A DNA stretch of 28,909 nt from a virus. The position numbers were made by a program, and so were the translations under genes. The notes beneath the pieces are model-generated. The model had not been told where the DNA came from and did no database searches. It was given only the letters and a program-made list of their open reading frames with translations. Within the stretch, counting starts at the first letter, position 1; every line of letters begins with the position of its first letter. Of the stretch, positions 22,373 through 28,909 are shown in pieces. The stretch is from the IMG/VR virus record IMGVR_UViG_3300025652_000367, positions 1 through 28,909 of that record. One strand, written 5' to 3'.

Positions 22373-24787
22373 TTATCTTGGTTCAAACCTAGATAAATCA
22401 ATACCGCCTAGTACATCATTACCTTTTGATTCAAATGATTTAGCTGGCTTACCACTATCCGGTGGTCCAGATAAACTTGCTGTTGAGGTTTTCATTGCCG
22501 CAACGTCTTTTTGAGTTTCACTTTGTTTTTCTACTAATTCTTTTTGAGCTTGTAATTCTAATTCTTTTAATTGAACATTTAACTCATATTCAAACTGCAT
22601 TAATTCTCTTTTTGTTCTAGCTTCTACTTCAAGTTTTTTAATTTCAAACTCAATATCAGCTTGTCTGTATTGTATTTTAGATTCTGTTTTAACTTGCTCA
22701 GCTTGAGCTTTAGCATTTTCAACAACAACTTGTGCTTGGCCTTGTGCTTCAGCTTGTGCTGCGCTAGCTGCCTGAGCTTGCTGTTGATCTACTTGTTGTT
22801 TTTTAATTCTTCTATATTTAAGAAGTTGATTTGCTAATTGTATGTTTTTTATTTCTCTAACATCAATTGCATCCTCTAAAAATATACTACCTTGACTTAG
22901 TGCTGCTTGTATGTTAGCTTCTAACATAGCTTTTTCTGCTTCGTCTGGTTCAAGTTCTAAGAATATACCAAAATCATGCAAATGCATATTCTCCATTTCT
23001 TCTAAAGATCCTACTGAAAATGGACCTATAGCATTTATAAACGCTTCTTTTGTTGGATGATATTCCAAAACATCTTTAAATCTTAAAGCTATGCATTCAG
23101 CAATTCTCGTTGTTATAGACATGCTGCTGTCAAGTATATGTCTTGTTGCCACATTACTATTTGCTGCAGCTAATTTTTGTACACCTACTAATGCTTTTGG
23201 ATCTGGATCAGAACCATCTCTAGCTTCATTTAAACCAGTTATATCACGCATCATTTGTATATACTGATTATAAGCACCAACAAGTATTTGAACTTGACCA
23301 CCTCCACCGCCTGGTAATTCTGTAATAGGTACTTTACCTATGTTTTGTTCTCCATCTACAGTAAGCGATCTACCTATAATAGACCCTGTTTGAAAGTACA
23401 TGTTTAATGCTTCTTGCGGATTATAGTTAGTACCATTACCTAAATCAATTTCAGCTAAACCATCTGCATCTAAATAAACACCTGAAGGTGTCATTTTTTG
23501 TATAGCTTGTTGCATTTTTAAATGCGTTAATTGAATTAAATCAGCATAAGGCATCATTTTAGAAACTAAAGAATTTATAGCACCTCTATATATTCTAGGC
23601 GCGCTAACAACATAATTCATTAATACTAAATTAGTATTAGAATTAGGCCTTATCATATTAGAAGCTTTTTCCCATTTTAATAAAGTATTAGAACCTAATA
23701 TTAAAACACCTTCATAAACTACTTCTACAGCTTCAGCTACTTTTTCAAATCTAGATCTTTGATCTTTTGGTGGATCAAAAGTATCATCTTTTTTAATAGC
23801 TTTGTTTGCGCCTGTAGATGTTTCTTTTATTTTATATACGTTATTTTCCCAAGTTTTCCAATTGAAATATAATACTGAAACAATATTGTCATCGTTATTG
23901 TTTTGAGCATTAGTGTTGTCGTTGTAAGAAGTCCAGTCATAGCTTTGTCTTGCAAGTTCTCTAAACTCTTCATTAGAAGTATCAGGAAACTCTTTTTTTA
24001 ATTCATTTAATTTTACTCTTTTAACTTCACCAAAATAATAACAATCAGTAAAATCAGGATCTTCAGTGTAAGACCATATTAAATTAGCTGGATCAACATA
24101 ATTTAATTTTATACCATCAGTATTATTAAACGTACATTTACCAGCACCAATACCTATAGTGGCTAAATCATAATCAATACGTTTTTTAATATTTTTATAT
24201 TTATTAATTAAAAAAACATTATTAATAGCTTGTTCTTCTGCTATTTCTATACCTTGCTTATAATTAAGCTGCATGTATAATTGAAACTCTTCACTGTTTA
24301 AAGGTAATTCATCTTCTGGAACAGTTCTAGGCGCTTGACCTAATTCTGCTTCCATAACTTTTAAAAGTTCAGCAGCTGCTAAATCTCTTTCAATACCTTT
24401 TACAAATTTAGTTTTTCTATCTGTAGCTAAAGGATCTTGACCAACTGCTTTTATAGAAAATAATCTATCTTGCATACCATTAACTACTATATCTACAAAT
24501 TTAGGTATAATAGGTACTGGCTTCCAGTCTAAATTTAAATATGACAAATCTCCATTTACAGAAAATTCATCTTTATATTTACCTATAGATTGTTCACCTC
24601 TAGCATATAGTCTAAGCATATTGTATTGATTAGAAGACTGATAGAATCTTCCAACATTACCATCTCTGTTAAACCAATCTTGCTCGATAGCTTTAGCGAC
24701 TTGTAAACCATAATCATCTGAACGCTTTTCACTGTCGGAAACTGCCTGACTAGGAAATGAGCTGTATTGCCCTGTTGTTTTTGCCAT
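22373..24787 (-). CDS. Portal protein
   Basis: An 804-residue protein two bases after the large terminase gene. The N-terminal part has features of podophage portals: SSNQYNMLRLYARGEQS, NLDWKPVPIIPKFVDIVVNG, and a central region with the helix-rich stem (SLVSKMMPYADLIQLTHLKM, DITGLNEARDGSD). Residues about 665-757 form a long Gln/Ala/Glu-rich coiled coil (AQAEAQGQAQVVVENAKAQA and following), consistent with a C-terminal barrel that reaches into the head. It forms the dodecameric DNA gate on which terminase docks and the connectors assemble. Length is at the upper end for the family because of the coiled coil. Confidence 0.9.
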   Translation of the reverse strand: MAKTTGQYSSFPSQAVSDSEKRSDDYGLQVAKAIEQDWFNRDGNVGRFYQSSNQYNMLRLYARGEQSIGKYKDEFSVNGDLSYLNLDWKPVPIIPKFVDIVVNGMQDRLFSIKAVGQDPLATDRKTKFVKGIERDLAAAELLKVMEAELGQAPRTVPEDELPLNSEEFQLYMQLNYKQGIEIAEEQAINNVFLINKYKNIKKRIDYDLATIGIGAGKCTFNNTDGIKLNYVDPANLIWSYTEDPDFTDCYYFGEVKRVKLNELKKEFPDTSNEEFRELARQSYDWTSYNDNTNAQNNNDDNIVSVLYFNWKTWENNVYKIKETSTGANKAIKKDDTFDPPKDQRSRFEKVAEAVEVVYEGVLILGSNTLLKWEKASNMIRPNSNTNLVLMNYVVSAPRIYRGAINSLVSKMMPYADLIQLTHLKMQQAIQKMTPSGVYLDADGLAEIDLGNGTNYNPQEALNMYFQTGSIIGRSLTVDGEQNIGKVPITELPGGGGGQVQILVGAYNQYIQMMRDITGLNEARDGSDPDPKALVGVQKLAAANSNVATRHILDSSMSITTRIAECIALRFKDVLEYHPTKEAFINAIGPFSVGSLEEMENMHLHDFGIFLELEPDEAEKAMLEANIQAALSQGSIFLEDAIDVREIKNIQLANQLLKYRRIKKQQVDQQQAQAASAAQAEAQGQAQVVVENAKAQAEQVKTESKIQYRQADIEFEIKKLEVEARTKRELMQFEYELNVQLKELELQAQKELVEKQSETQKDVAAMKTSTASLSGPPDSGKPAKSFESKGNDVLGGIDLSRFEPR

Positions 24788-24789
24788 AT

Positions 24790-27021
24790 TTATTTTATTA
24801 TCTCACTTCTTGATCCTTTGTTATTATATCTTGAAAAACCAAAATCAAGTTTTTTTACTTTTCTTTCTGCGCTAGGTCTGTACATATGTTTTCTACAGGC
24901 CATTAAAGCTAAGCCGCTACTTATAGATGCATCATGAGCTGTTCTTCTTGATATATCAAATCTTGCCCAATCTTCTAATGTTCTTTGAAAAAACATATCA
25001 CCGTGATCTTCTTCTTTAATACCTACATATTCTTCTATGTAAGATTCTATAGCCGCTGCGTGTGCTTGTTTAATATCTTCAGAAGTGTTAGGTATACCAC
25101 CTAGCTCTGCTTCTGTTTTAGATAAATTATATCTTAATTTGTCAGGTCTATTCATAGAAAAACCTCTGTAACCTCTTCTTTTTAAATGATATAATAATCT
25201 AGGTTTATTGTTTTCAGCAAGTATTGGCATACCGTAAAATATTAATGCCATAAGTACATCTTCAAAAAATATCTCAGCTGTTTGAGGCCTAGCTATATAT
25301 TCTAAAAAAAACTTAGTACTAGGTATTGAAGGATCCATTGAAAACGTAGTTAATCCGTGAAGAGCACCATTAGACCCACCACCCCCAACAGTACCGCTGA
25401 TATCATAACTATCGCATCCGAAGGCTCCGAGGCCATCATTACCAGGATATTTAATACCATTTTTAATTATTATATTATTTTGAAACTTATTGTTTGGTAT
25501 CCAAGATATATAAAATCTACCTTTATTATTTGGTTGCCATATTACTTTACTATCAATTTTACCATTTAGCCAACCAAAGTTACCTCTAACAACATGACCT
25601 TCTCTTGTCATTTCTTCGTTAAAATCTATTTGCTCGTATATCTTAGTTAAATTAAATAAAGAATTAACTGTTTCATCTCTAAAAGCATGTTTTTCAGATC
25701 TTGGAAATTGTCTGTAGTATTCATTTAAAGCATCACTATCGTTTTTTAATCCTTCTACTTCATTTTCCCAATGATCGATGACTCCGTTAAAAATTTGCTC
25801 ACCATCAATTCCCTTAATCGGTTCTGATGGAGTGTTGAAGACAGGATATCCATATTTATCGATAAAGCCTTCATATCCCCATTCCATAGGTATGAACAAA
25901 GAATATAGTCCACTTGCAGTCTGGCCATTGCGGTTTCTATTCGTGACATCTGAATTGTTGTATAATTTTTTAAAATGATCTCCACCTTTACTTAAAGCAT
26001 TAGATGTTGATCCCATCATGCATTTACCTACTATTCGTGCTCCAAGCCTGAGGCACGTTTTCGTGACTCTCCAGTTGTTGAGTATATTGTCCGGCCTCTC
26101 CCATTTACCCGATTCATCATGGACGAGGAGTTGTAGCTTTTCTCCATCATACGAGTTGTCTCCCGTATTCTTCCAGTCGATCGTGGTATCGAGCCCCTGC
26201 CCAAATTCCTCCTGATTATAGGTTTCTTTGATGGCATTTCTGGTAAGTCTTCTTGACGGTATTTTATAGGATAGCTCCGTCTTCGGTCGTTCCATCCCAT
26301 CCTGTATTGGTTTGAAAAAAAATGGATAGTTGATTGATATGGGTACAATCTTGTCTGTAAACATCTTCTTTGCATCTGCTCCAGTCTTAGATAAGACCCC
26401 AAATCTAGAGTCCTTGGAAGTGGTTGCCAAGTTAACAGTCTCTGAGGATGCCATAAAGCTAAACCCAGACCGTCTATTCTTGAGGTAGCACATTCCATAA
26501 GATCTTTTATCTGCCTTGCACGCCTCCCAAAAGTAGTAAAATATTCTGTTTGCCTGCCTAAAATCTGGTGCTCCCACGTCGATCTTTGTCCAATTGAGAT
26601 AGACATAGTGCGATCCTGTAATGTAGTTTGCGGAACCGTTGCACATGAACCAATACCCATCATTACGATAATTAAACTCCCTATCAATATATTGATAATA
26701 TTTTTCTTTAATATCTTCTGAAACGGTTTGAAAATCATATATTGTTTTTATATTTTTTAATGATGAAGGTTTTTCAACTATTTTAAAAAACTGATCTTTT
26801 TTATTTAAATCTTCTCCGTGTATTTTATCTGGAGTTTTAGGTATTCCTACCTTAAGATTTTGTATTTCATATATATCACCTAATGTACCATCCTTGCTTA
26901 TTATTACGCAGTCAAGTTCTTCGTTGTAACCATACTCATATTTTTTATATCTATTATTTCTTTTAACAGACTTTTCTTTCAAATGATCAGTATGAATTTT
27001 ATATAAAGATTGTTCGTACAT
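24790..27021 (-). CDS. terL: Terminase large subunit (packaging ATPase and nuclease)
   Basis: A 743-residue protein. The ATPase motifs are a deviant Walker A, KNRRSGFS at 181-188 (like phage lambda gpA KSARVGYSK, with the Lys at the front of the loop); Walker B QLLVHDE at 297-303; and coupling motif MMGSTSN at 335-341. The nuclease part has D537 and D540 in AFGCDSYDISG, E603 in ILAENN and D697 in AHDASISSGLALM, fitting the RNase H-like acidic triad. It cuts and pumps DNA into the prohead at the portal. The start overlaps the preceding stop (TAATG). Bases about 25780-26650, coding for the ATPase domain, are much richer in GC than the rest, with codons such as GTC, CTC and GAG that neighbours avoid. 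The N-terminal 120 residues are an extra, AT-rich extension. Confidence 0.95.
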   Translation of the reverse strand: MYEQSLYKIHTDHLKEKSVKRNNRYKKYEYGYNEELDCVIISKDGTLGDIYEIQNLKVGIPKTPDKIHGEDLNKKDQFFKIVEKPSSLKNIKTIYDFQTVSEDIKEKYYQYIDREFNYRNDGYWFMCNGSANYITGSHYVYLNWTKIDVGAPDFRQANRIFYYFWEACKADKRSYGMCYLKNRRSGFSFMASSETVNLATTSKDSRFGVLSKTGADAKKMFTDKIVPISINYPFFFKPIQDGMERPKTELSYKIPSRRLTRNAIKETYNQEEFGQGLDTTIDWKNTGDNSYDGEKLQLLVHDESGKWERPDNILNNWRVTKTCLRLGARIVGKCMMGSTSNALSKGGDHFKKLYNNSDVTNRNRNGQTASGLYSLFIPMEWGYEGFIDKYGYPVFNTPSEPIKGIDGEQIFNGVIDHWENEVEGLKNDSDALNEYYRQFPRSEKHAFRDETVNSLFNLTKIYEQIDFNEEMTREGHVVRGNFGWLNGKIDSKVIWQPNNKGRFYISWIPNNKFQNNIIIKNGIKYPGNDGLGAFGCDSYDISGTVGGGGSNGALHGLTTFSMDPSIPSTKFFLEYIARPQTAEIFFEDVLMALIFYGMPILAENNKPRLLYHLKRRGYRGFSMNRPDKLRYNLSKTEAELGGIPNTSEDIKQAHAAAIESYIEEYVGIKEEDHGDMFFQRTLEDWARFDISRRTAHDASISSGLALMACRKHMYRPSAERKVKKLDFGFSRYNNKGSRSEIIK
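25780..26650 (-). other. GC-rich mosaic block inside terL
   Basis: Hand counts per 60-base line give about 40-52% GC from 26041 to 26640, 33-38% from 25801 to 26040, and 17-30% just outside (26641-26760 and 25621-25680). The block corresponds to residues about 121-417, the ATPase domain. The reading frame is unbroken. A second short GC-rich island (about 25365-25440) covers the first nuclease motif. This looks like recombination with a relative of higher GC content. Confidence 0.7.
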
Positions 27022-27266
27022 TACTTTATTCTTTCTTCAACACCTAAAAATGTTTTATTAGTTTTTACATTTTCTTTTTTAGATGTTAGTTCTTCAATTT
27101 TTTCTATAATCTTTAATGAATCTTCTATTGCAACCCATTTAGCTTGAGCAGCTGTTTTGGCTTTTTCAGGATCTAATTCAGATAAATCAATATTTTGTTT
27201 AATAACTTTTTCAAGTTCTATAAGCGCTTTTTCAGACGCATCTATTATACGTTTTCTTCGATCCAT
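27021..27266 (-). CDS. Small helical protein, candidate terminase small subunit
   Basis: An 81-residue protein directly upstream of terL with a TAATG stop/start overlap. It is almost wholly helical and charged (SEKALIELEKVIKQNIDLSE, EDSLKIIEKIEELTSKKEN) with a basic N terminus (MDRRKRI) that could touch DNA. The start overlaps the end of the previous gene by 35 bases, longer than any other overlap here, but there is no later Met. Position and size suit a small terminase subunit or terminase accessory protein; no recognisable helix-turn-helix is visible, so this is inference. Confidence 0.65.
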   Translation of the reverse strand: MDRRKRIIDASEKALIELEKVIKQNIDLSELDPEKAKTAAQAKWVAIEDSLKIIEKIEELTSKKENVKTNKTFLGVEERIK

Positions 27267-27819
27267 AATTAATTGTTACATGATTAGATAAAATACGATA
27301 TAATTTTTGATCTTCTATCGTAAACTCATATTCAGACTCAGGTTTAAAGCCTATAACGTCTCCTATAAACACTTCTAATGAATCTAAATGACTGTTAGTA
27401 TATATAAGCTCTCCTACTAAATTTCTAGTGCTTATAGATCCCCATTTGTCTTTGTTATTTATTGGTTTAACAAAACAAAATCCAGGTAAACTTATCCACT
27501 TATTATTTCTTTTATAAGCAAATACTTGATCTGGTGATACAAAGTAAGTATTTTCATTTATAAAACTTGTAGAATTTTTTTCATTACCTCTTACATCATA
27601 CCATCTTCTAAAAACATTATGATGCACAATTACATCATCTCCTTTTTTTATTGGGGAATTATATTCAATAGGTGTTTCTTCAACTTTGCCAATGCGATTC
27701 ACAAACATGTAATCTCGCTCTGTTACTTCAGTATTTAATATTAATTCTTTATTTTCTACTTTAGTTGTGTTGTTGTACCTATTGTTTGTTGATATAATAT
27801 AATTATGTATTGATCTCAT
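27232..27819 (-). CDS. Putative tandem GroES-like (Cpn10-fold) co-chaperonin protein
   Basis: A 195-residue protein between lysis and packaging genes. Residues 110-186 follow the layout of a 10-kDa chaperonin: an opening SLPGFCFVKPI, a short variable loop (NNKDKWGSISTRN), a strand LVGELIYTN, then VFIGDVIGFKPESEYEF and a closing KLYRILSNHVTINYG, matching the GroES pattern 'vGdkVlf...geeylilreddIlavi'. Residues 38-104 repeat the pattern more loosely: NRIGKVEETP, KKGDDVIVHHNVF, TYFVSPDQVFAYK. The protein could cap a host GroEL to help fold the capsid protein, as T4 gp31 does. This is a pattern reading without a profile search, so the fold is likely but not proven, and the function less so. Confidence 0.6.
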   Translation of the reverse strand: MRSIHNYIISTNNRYNNTTKVENKELILNTEVTERDYMFVNRIGKVEETPIEYNSPIKKGDDVIVHHNVFRRWYDVRGNEKNSTSFINENTYFVSPDQVFAYKRNNKWISLPGFCFVKPINNKDKWGSISTRNLVGELIYTNSHLDSLEVFIGDVIGFKPESEYEFTIEDQKLYRILSNHVTINYGSKKTYNRCV

Positions 27820-28041
27820 TTAATAGTCAAGATTGTATTCTACTGACACCGCCATGTTAGAATTAAAATGTTTCCAAGGTAGTATTTCATTATTTTTAGT
27901 TATAAATATTTGAAAAGAACCTTCTTTTTCTATTATATCTGAAATCTTATGACCTCCGTAAACTTCTTGTCCTACAGAGTAATGCATTGCTTCGTTTTTG
28001 TAGTCAGTACCAATACTGATCTTACGTATTAATTTTGCCAT
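27820..28041 (-). CDS. Conserved-type hypothetical phage protein
   Basis: A 73-residue protein abutting the GroES-like gene with no gap. It is beta-rich: LIRKISIGTDYKNEAMHYSV, then GQEVYGGHKISDI, FQIFITKNNEILPWKHF and a final VSVEYNLDY. I have an impression of similar short proteins ('IRKISIG.DYK.AMHY.VGQ') in related marine and Bacteroidetes phages, always unassigned. No membrane segment, signal peptide or catalytic motif is present. Function unknown. Confidence 0.75.
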   Translation of the reverse strand: MAKLIRKISIGTDYKNEAMHYSVGQEVYGGHKISDIIEKEGSFQIFITKNNEILPWKHFNSNMAVSVEYNLDY

Positions 28042-28051
28042 TTAATTTAAT

Positions 28052-28396
28052 TTAGTATGTCCATATAGTCATTGGCGGAGCGCCATCATAACCTATACCT
28101 ACGTGAACAAAGTTATTTTTTCTACTTATACCTATTCTTTTAAAACCTACTTCAATTGCAGCTTTAACTAATCTATAAGTAGCTTCACCTCCTGAACATG
28201 CCATATCTACAGCGGCACCATAAGTATGCTCACCAGGTTTAGACTTACGCGCCTCTATTGGATGTTGAGGTGATCTGTATGTTGATGTTAATGTAATTGG
28301 ATATCCATATGCTTCTCTAAGATTATCTAGCATCTCAAGGAGCTTAGGGTCCATTTTGTCAAAGTTATTAAATTCAGATTCATTAAAATGTTTCAT
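28052..28396 (-). CDS. Endolysin, M15-family D-Ala-D-Ala carboxypeptidase-like peptidase
   Basis: A 114-residue protein with the M15 zinc-peptidase pattern: LTSTYRSP (36-43, with the conserved Arg), then H57 and D64 in EHTYGAAVDMA, and H98 in NNFVHVGIG; H57, D64 and H98 are the expected zinc ligands. Such enzymes cut peptide cross-links of peptidoglycan to release progeny. It has no signal peptide, so it needs a holin to cross the membrane. It starts four bases after a 50-residue membrane protein and is part of a three-gene lysis cassette with a holin-like gene. Length is that of a single catalytic domain without a wall-binding module. Confidence 0.9.
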   Translation of the reverse strand: MKHFNESEFNNFDKMDPKLLEMLDNLREAYGYPITLTSTYRSPQHPIEARKSKPGEHTYGAAVDMACSGGEATYRLVKAAIEVGFKRIGISRKNNFVHVGIGYDGAPPMTIWTY

Positions 28397-28400
28397 TGTA

Positions 28401-28553
28401 TTATTCTTTTGATTTCTTTAGTATCATTAATATTGTGTATCCTATCGATAACAATAAAACTACCGTCTGTAGTATTGTGTTTATTTCAGGTATTACTGAA
28501 AATATCATTGCTCCTACGTTAATTCCAAAGATTTTAAAATCTTGTTCTATCAT
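28401..28553 (-). CDS. 50-residue membrane protein of the lysis cassette
   Basis: A short reading frame (ATG 28553-28551, TAA ending at 28401) that overlaps the holin-like stop as ATGA and ends four bases before the endolysin start, so it fills the gap exactly. It encodes MIEQDFKIFGINVGAMIFSV, then a hydrophobic helix of about 20 residues (ILQTVVLLLSIGYTILMIL) and a basic end (KKSKE), giving one clear membrane segment and possibly a short first one. Exact fit, coupling and topology make it a convincing gene. It may be a second holin, an antiholin or a spanin-like helper; I cannot say which. Confidence 0.8.
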   Translation of the reverse strand: MIEQDFKIFGINVGAMIFSVIPEINTILQTVVLLLSIGYTILMILKKSKE

Positions 28554-28909
28554 TGTTTATGTTTATTATTTCCAAATACCTTCTCGACGCCGCGAGATCC
28601 AAAATAGCCTCCTATGACTATAGTTAATAATGAAGTCACTGATTCCAGTGAATAGCCGGCGTACCACCCTATAACATATGATATTGTTAAAAATACAAGA
28701 ACCAATGGTCGGACGTTGGACGCAAGCCAGTTACCGCTTCGAGCATCTGCTACCCATCTTTTGGTTGTGCCATCAATTTCGGCTCTTTCTATTCTTAACT
28801 TTTCTAGTGCAACTTGTTTATCGCTTTCTGAAAGCTGAGAGTTACCACTAATTAGTTCTGATATTACATTTCCCGGCAATATTGCGTCGCCGACCATTCC
28901 TAGAATACT
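28550..28909 (-). CDS. Holin-like membrane protein, 5' end cut by the window
   Basis: The frame is open through the right edge. An ATG at 28897-28895 would give 115 residues, but four further codons upstream are in frame and no ribosome-binding or A-rich leader is visible, so the true start may lie outside. A charged helical N-terminal half (SESDKQVALEKLRIERAEID) is followed by TKRWVADARSGNWLASNVRP and two membrane segments (about 63-80 and 86-100), then YFGSRGVEKVFG. This layout matches the family of holins first described from gene transfer agents (GTA_holin_3TM type). It would permeabilise the inner membrane for the M15 endolysin next to it. Stop and next start overlap as ATGA. Confidence 0.82.
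   Translation of the reverse strand, partial: SILGMVGDAILPGNVISELISGNSQLSESDKQVALEKLRIERAEIDGTTKRWVADARSGNWLASNVRPLVLVFLTISYVIGWYAGYSLESVTSLLTIVIGGYFGSRGVEKVFGNNKHKQ

Noticed and set aside
26031-26738. 235-codon open frame on the minus strand inside terL, in another frame
   Set aside because: It overlaps the conserved ATPase domain, is Arg/Ser/Thr-rich without a plausible fold, and coincides with the GC-rich block where stop codons are rarer. Best explained as a shadow.
28396-28617. 73-codon plus-strand frame over the lysis cassette
   Set aside because: Antisense to the 50-residue membrane gene and the holin-like gene, both of which fit the operon exactly.

Overview
This window is the late (structural, packaging and lysis) half of a tailed double-stranded DNA phage, probably short-tailed (podovirus-like) and probably infecting a Bacteroidetes, most likely marine flavobacterial, host. 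The host inference rests on four things. Base composition is AT-rich, about 30% GC in most late genes. Almost no start codon has a Shine-Dalgarno sequence; starts are preceded by A/T-rich leaders such as AATAAAATAAAT, as in Bacteroidetes. The large tail protein ends in a domain with the BACON signature. The gene set resembles uncultured marine and Cellulophaga-type podophages. I see no integrase, tRNA, insertion sequence or CRISPR array.

Layout. Positions 1-639, plus strand, hold the C-terminal end of a class I ribonucleotide reductase large subunit and a 70-residue membrane protein. A strong hairpin terminator (654-693) separates these from everything else. From 698 to the right edge all genes lie on the minus strand with almost no spacing, so they read right to left as one late operon. 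In transcription order: lysis cassette (holin-like protein cut by the window edge, a 50-residue membrane protein, an M15-type endolysin); a 73-residue unknown; a 195-residue protein that looks like two GroES-like barrels in tandem; a small helical protein in the small-terminase position; large terminase; portal; scaffold; major capsid protein; a structural protein; two connector/ring proteins; a 1345-residue tail protein; a 78-residue unknown; a cupin-like protein; and four proteins likely to be internal or ejected virion proteins (436, 572, 2566 and 243 residues).

How the genes work together. Terminase and portal package DNA into a shell built from capsid protein on the acidic scaffold, perhaps with help from the GroES-like protein. 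The connectors and the 1345-residue protein form the tail. The downstream proteins are candidates for delivery into the host with the DNA. The 2566-residue protein is the most unusual gene: it combines hydrophobic segments, long helical regions, a complete HAD-type phosphatase domain, a phage polyvalent-protein region and a C-terminal HExxH zinc metallopeptidase behind a Pro-Thr-Arg hinge. Hairpins after the capsid gene and after the next gene probably set capsid mRNA dosage. The terminase gene carries an approximately 0.9 kb GC-rich block that matches its ATPase domain, suggesting recombination within the gene.
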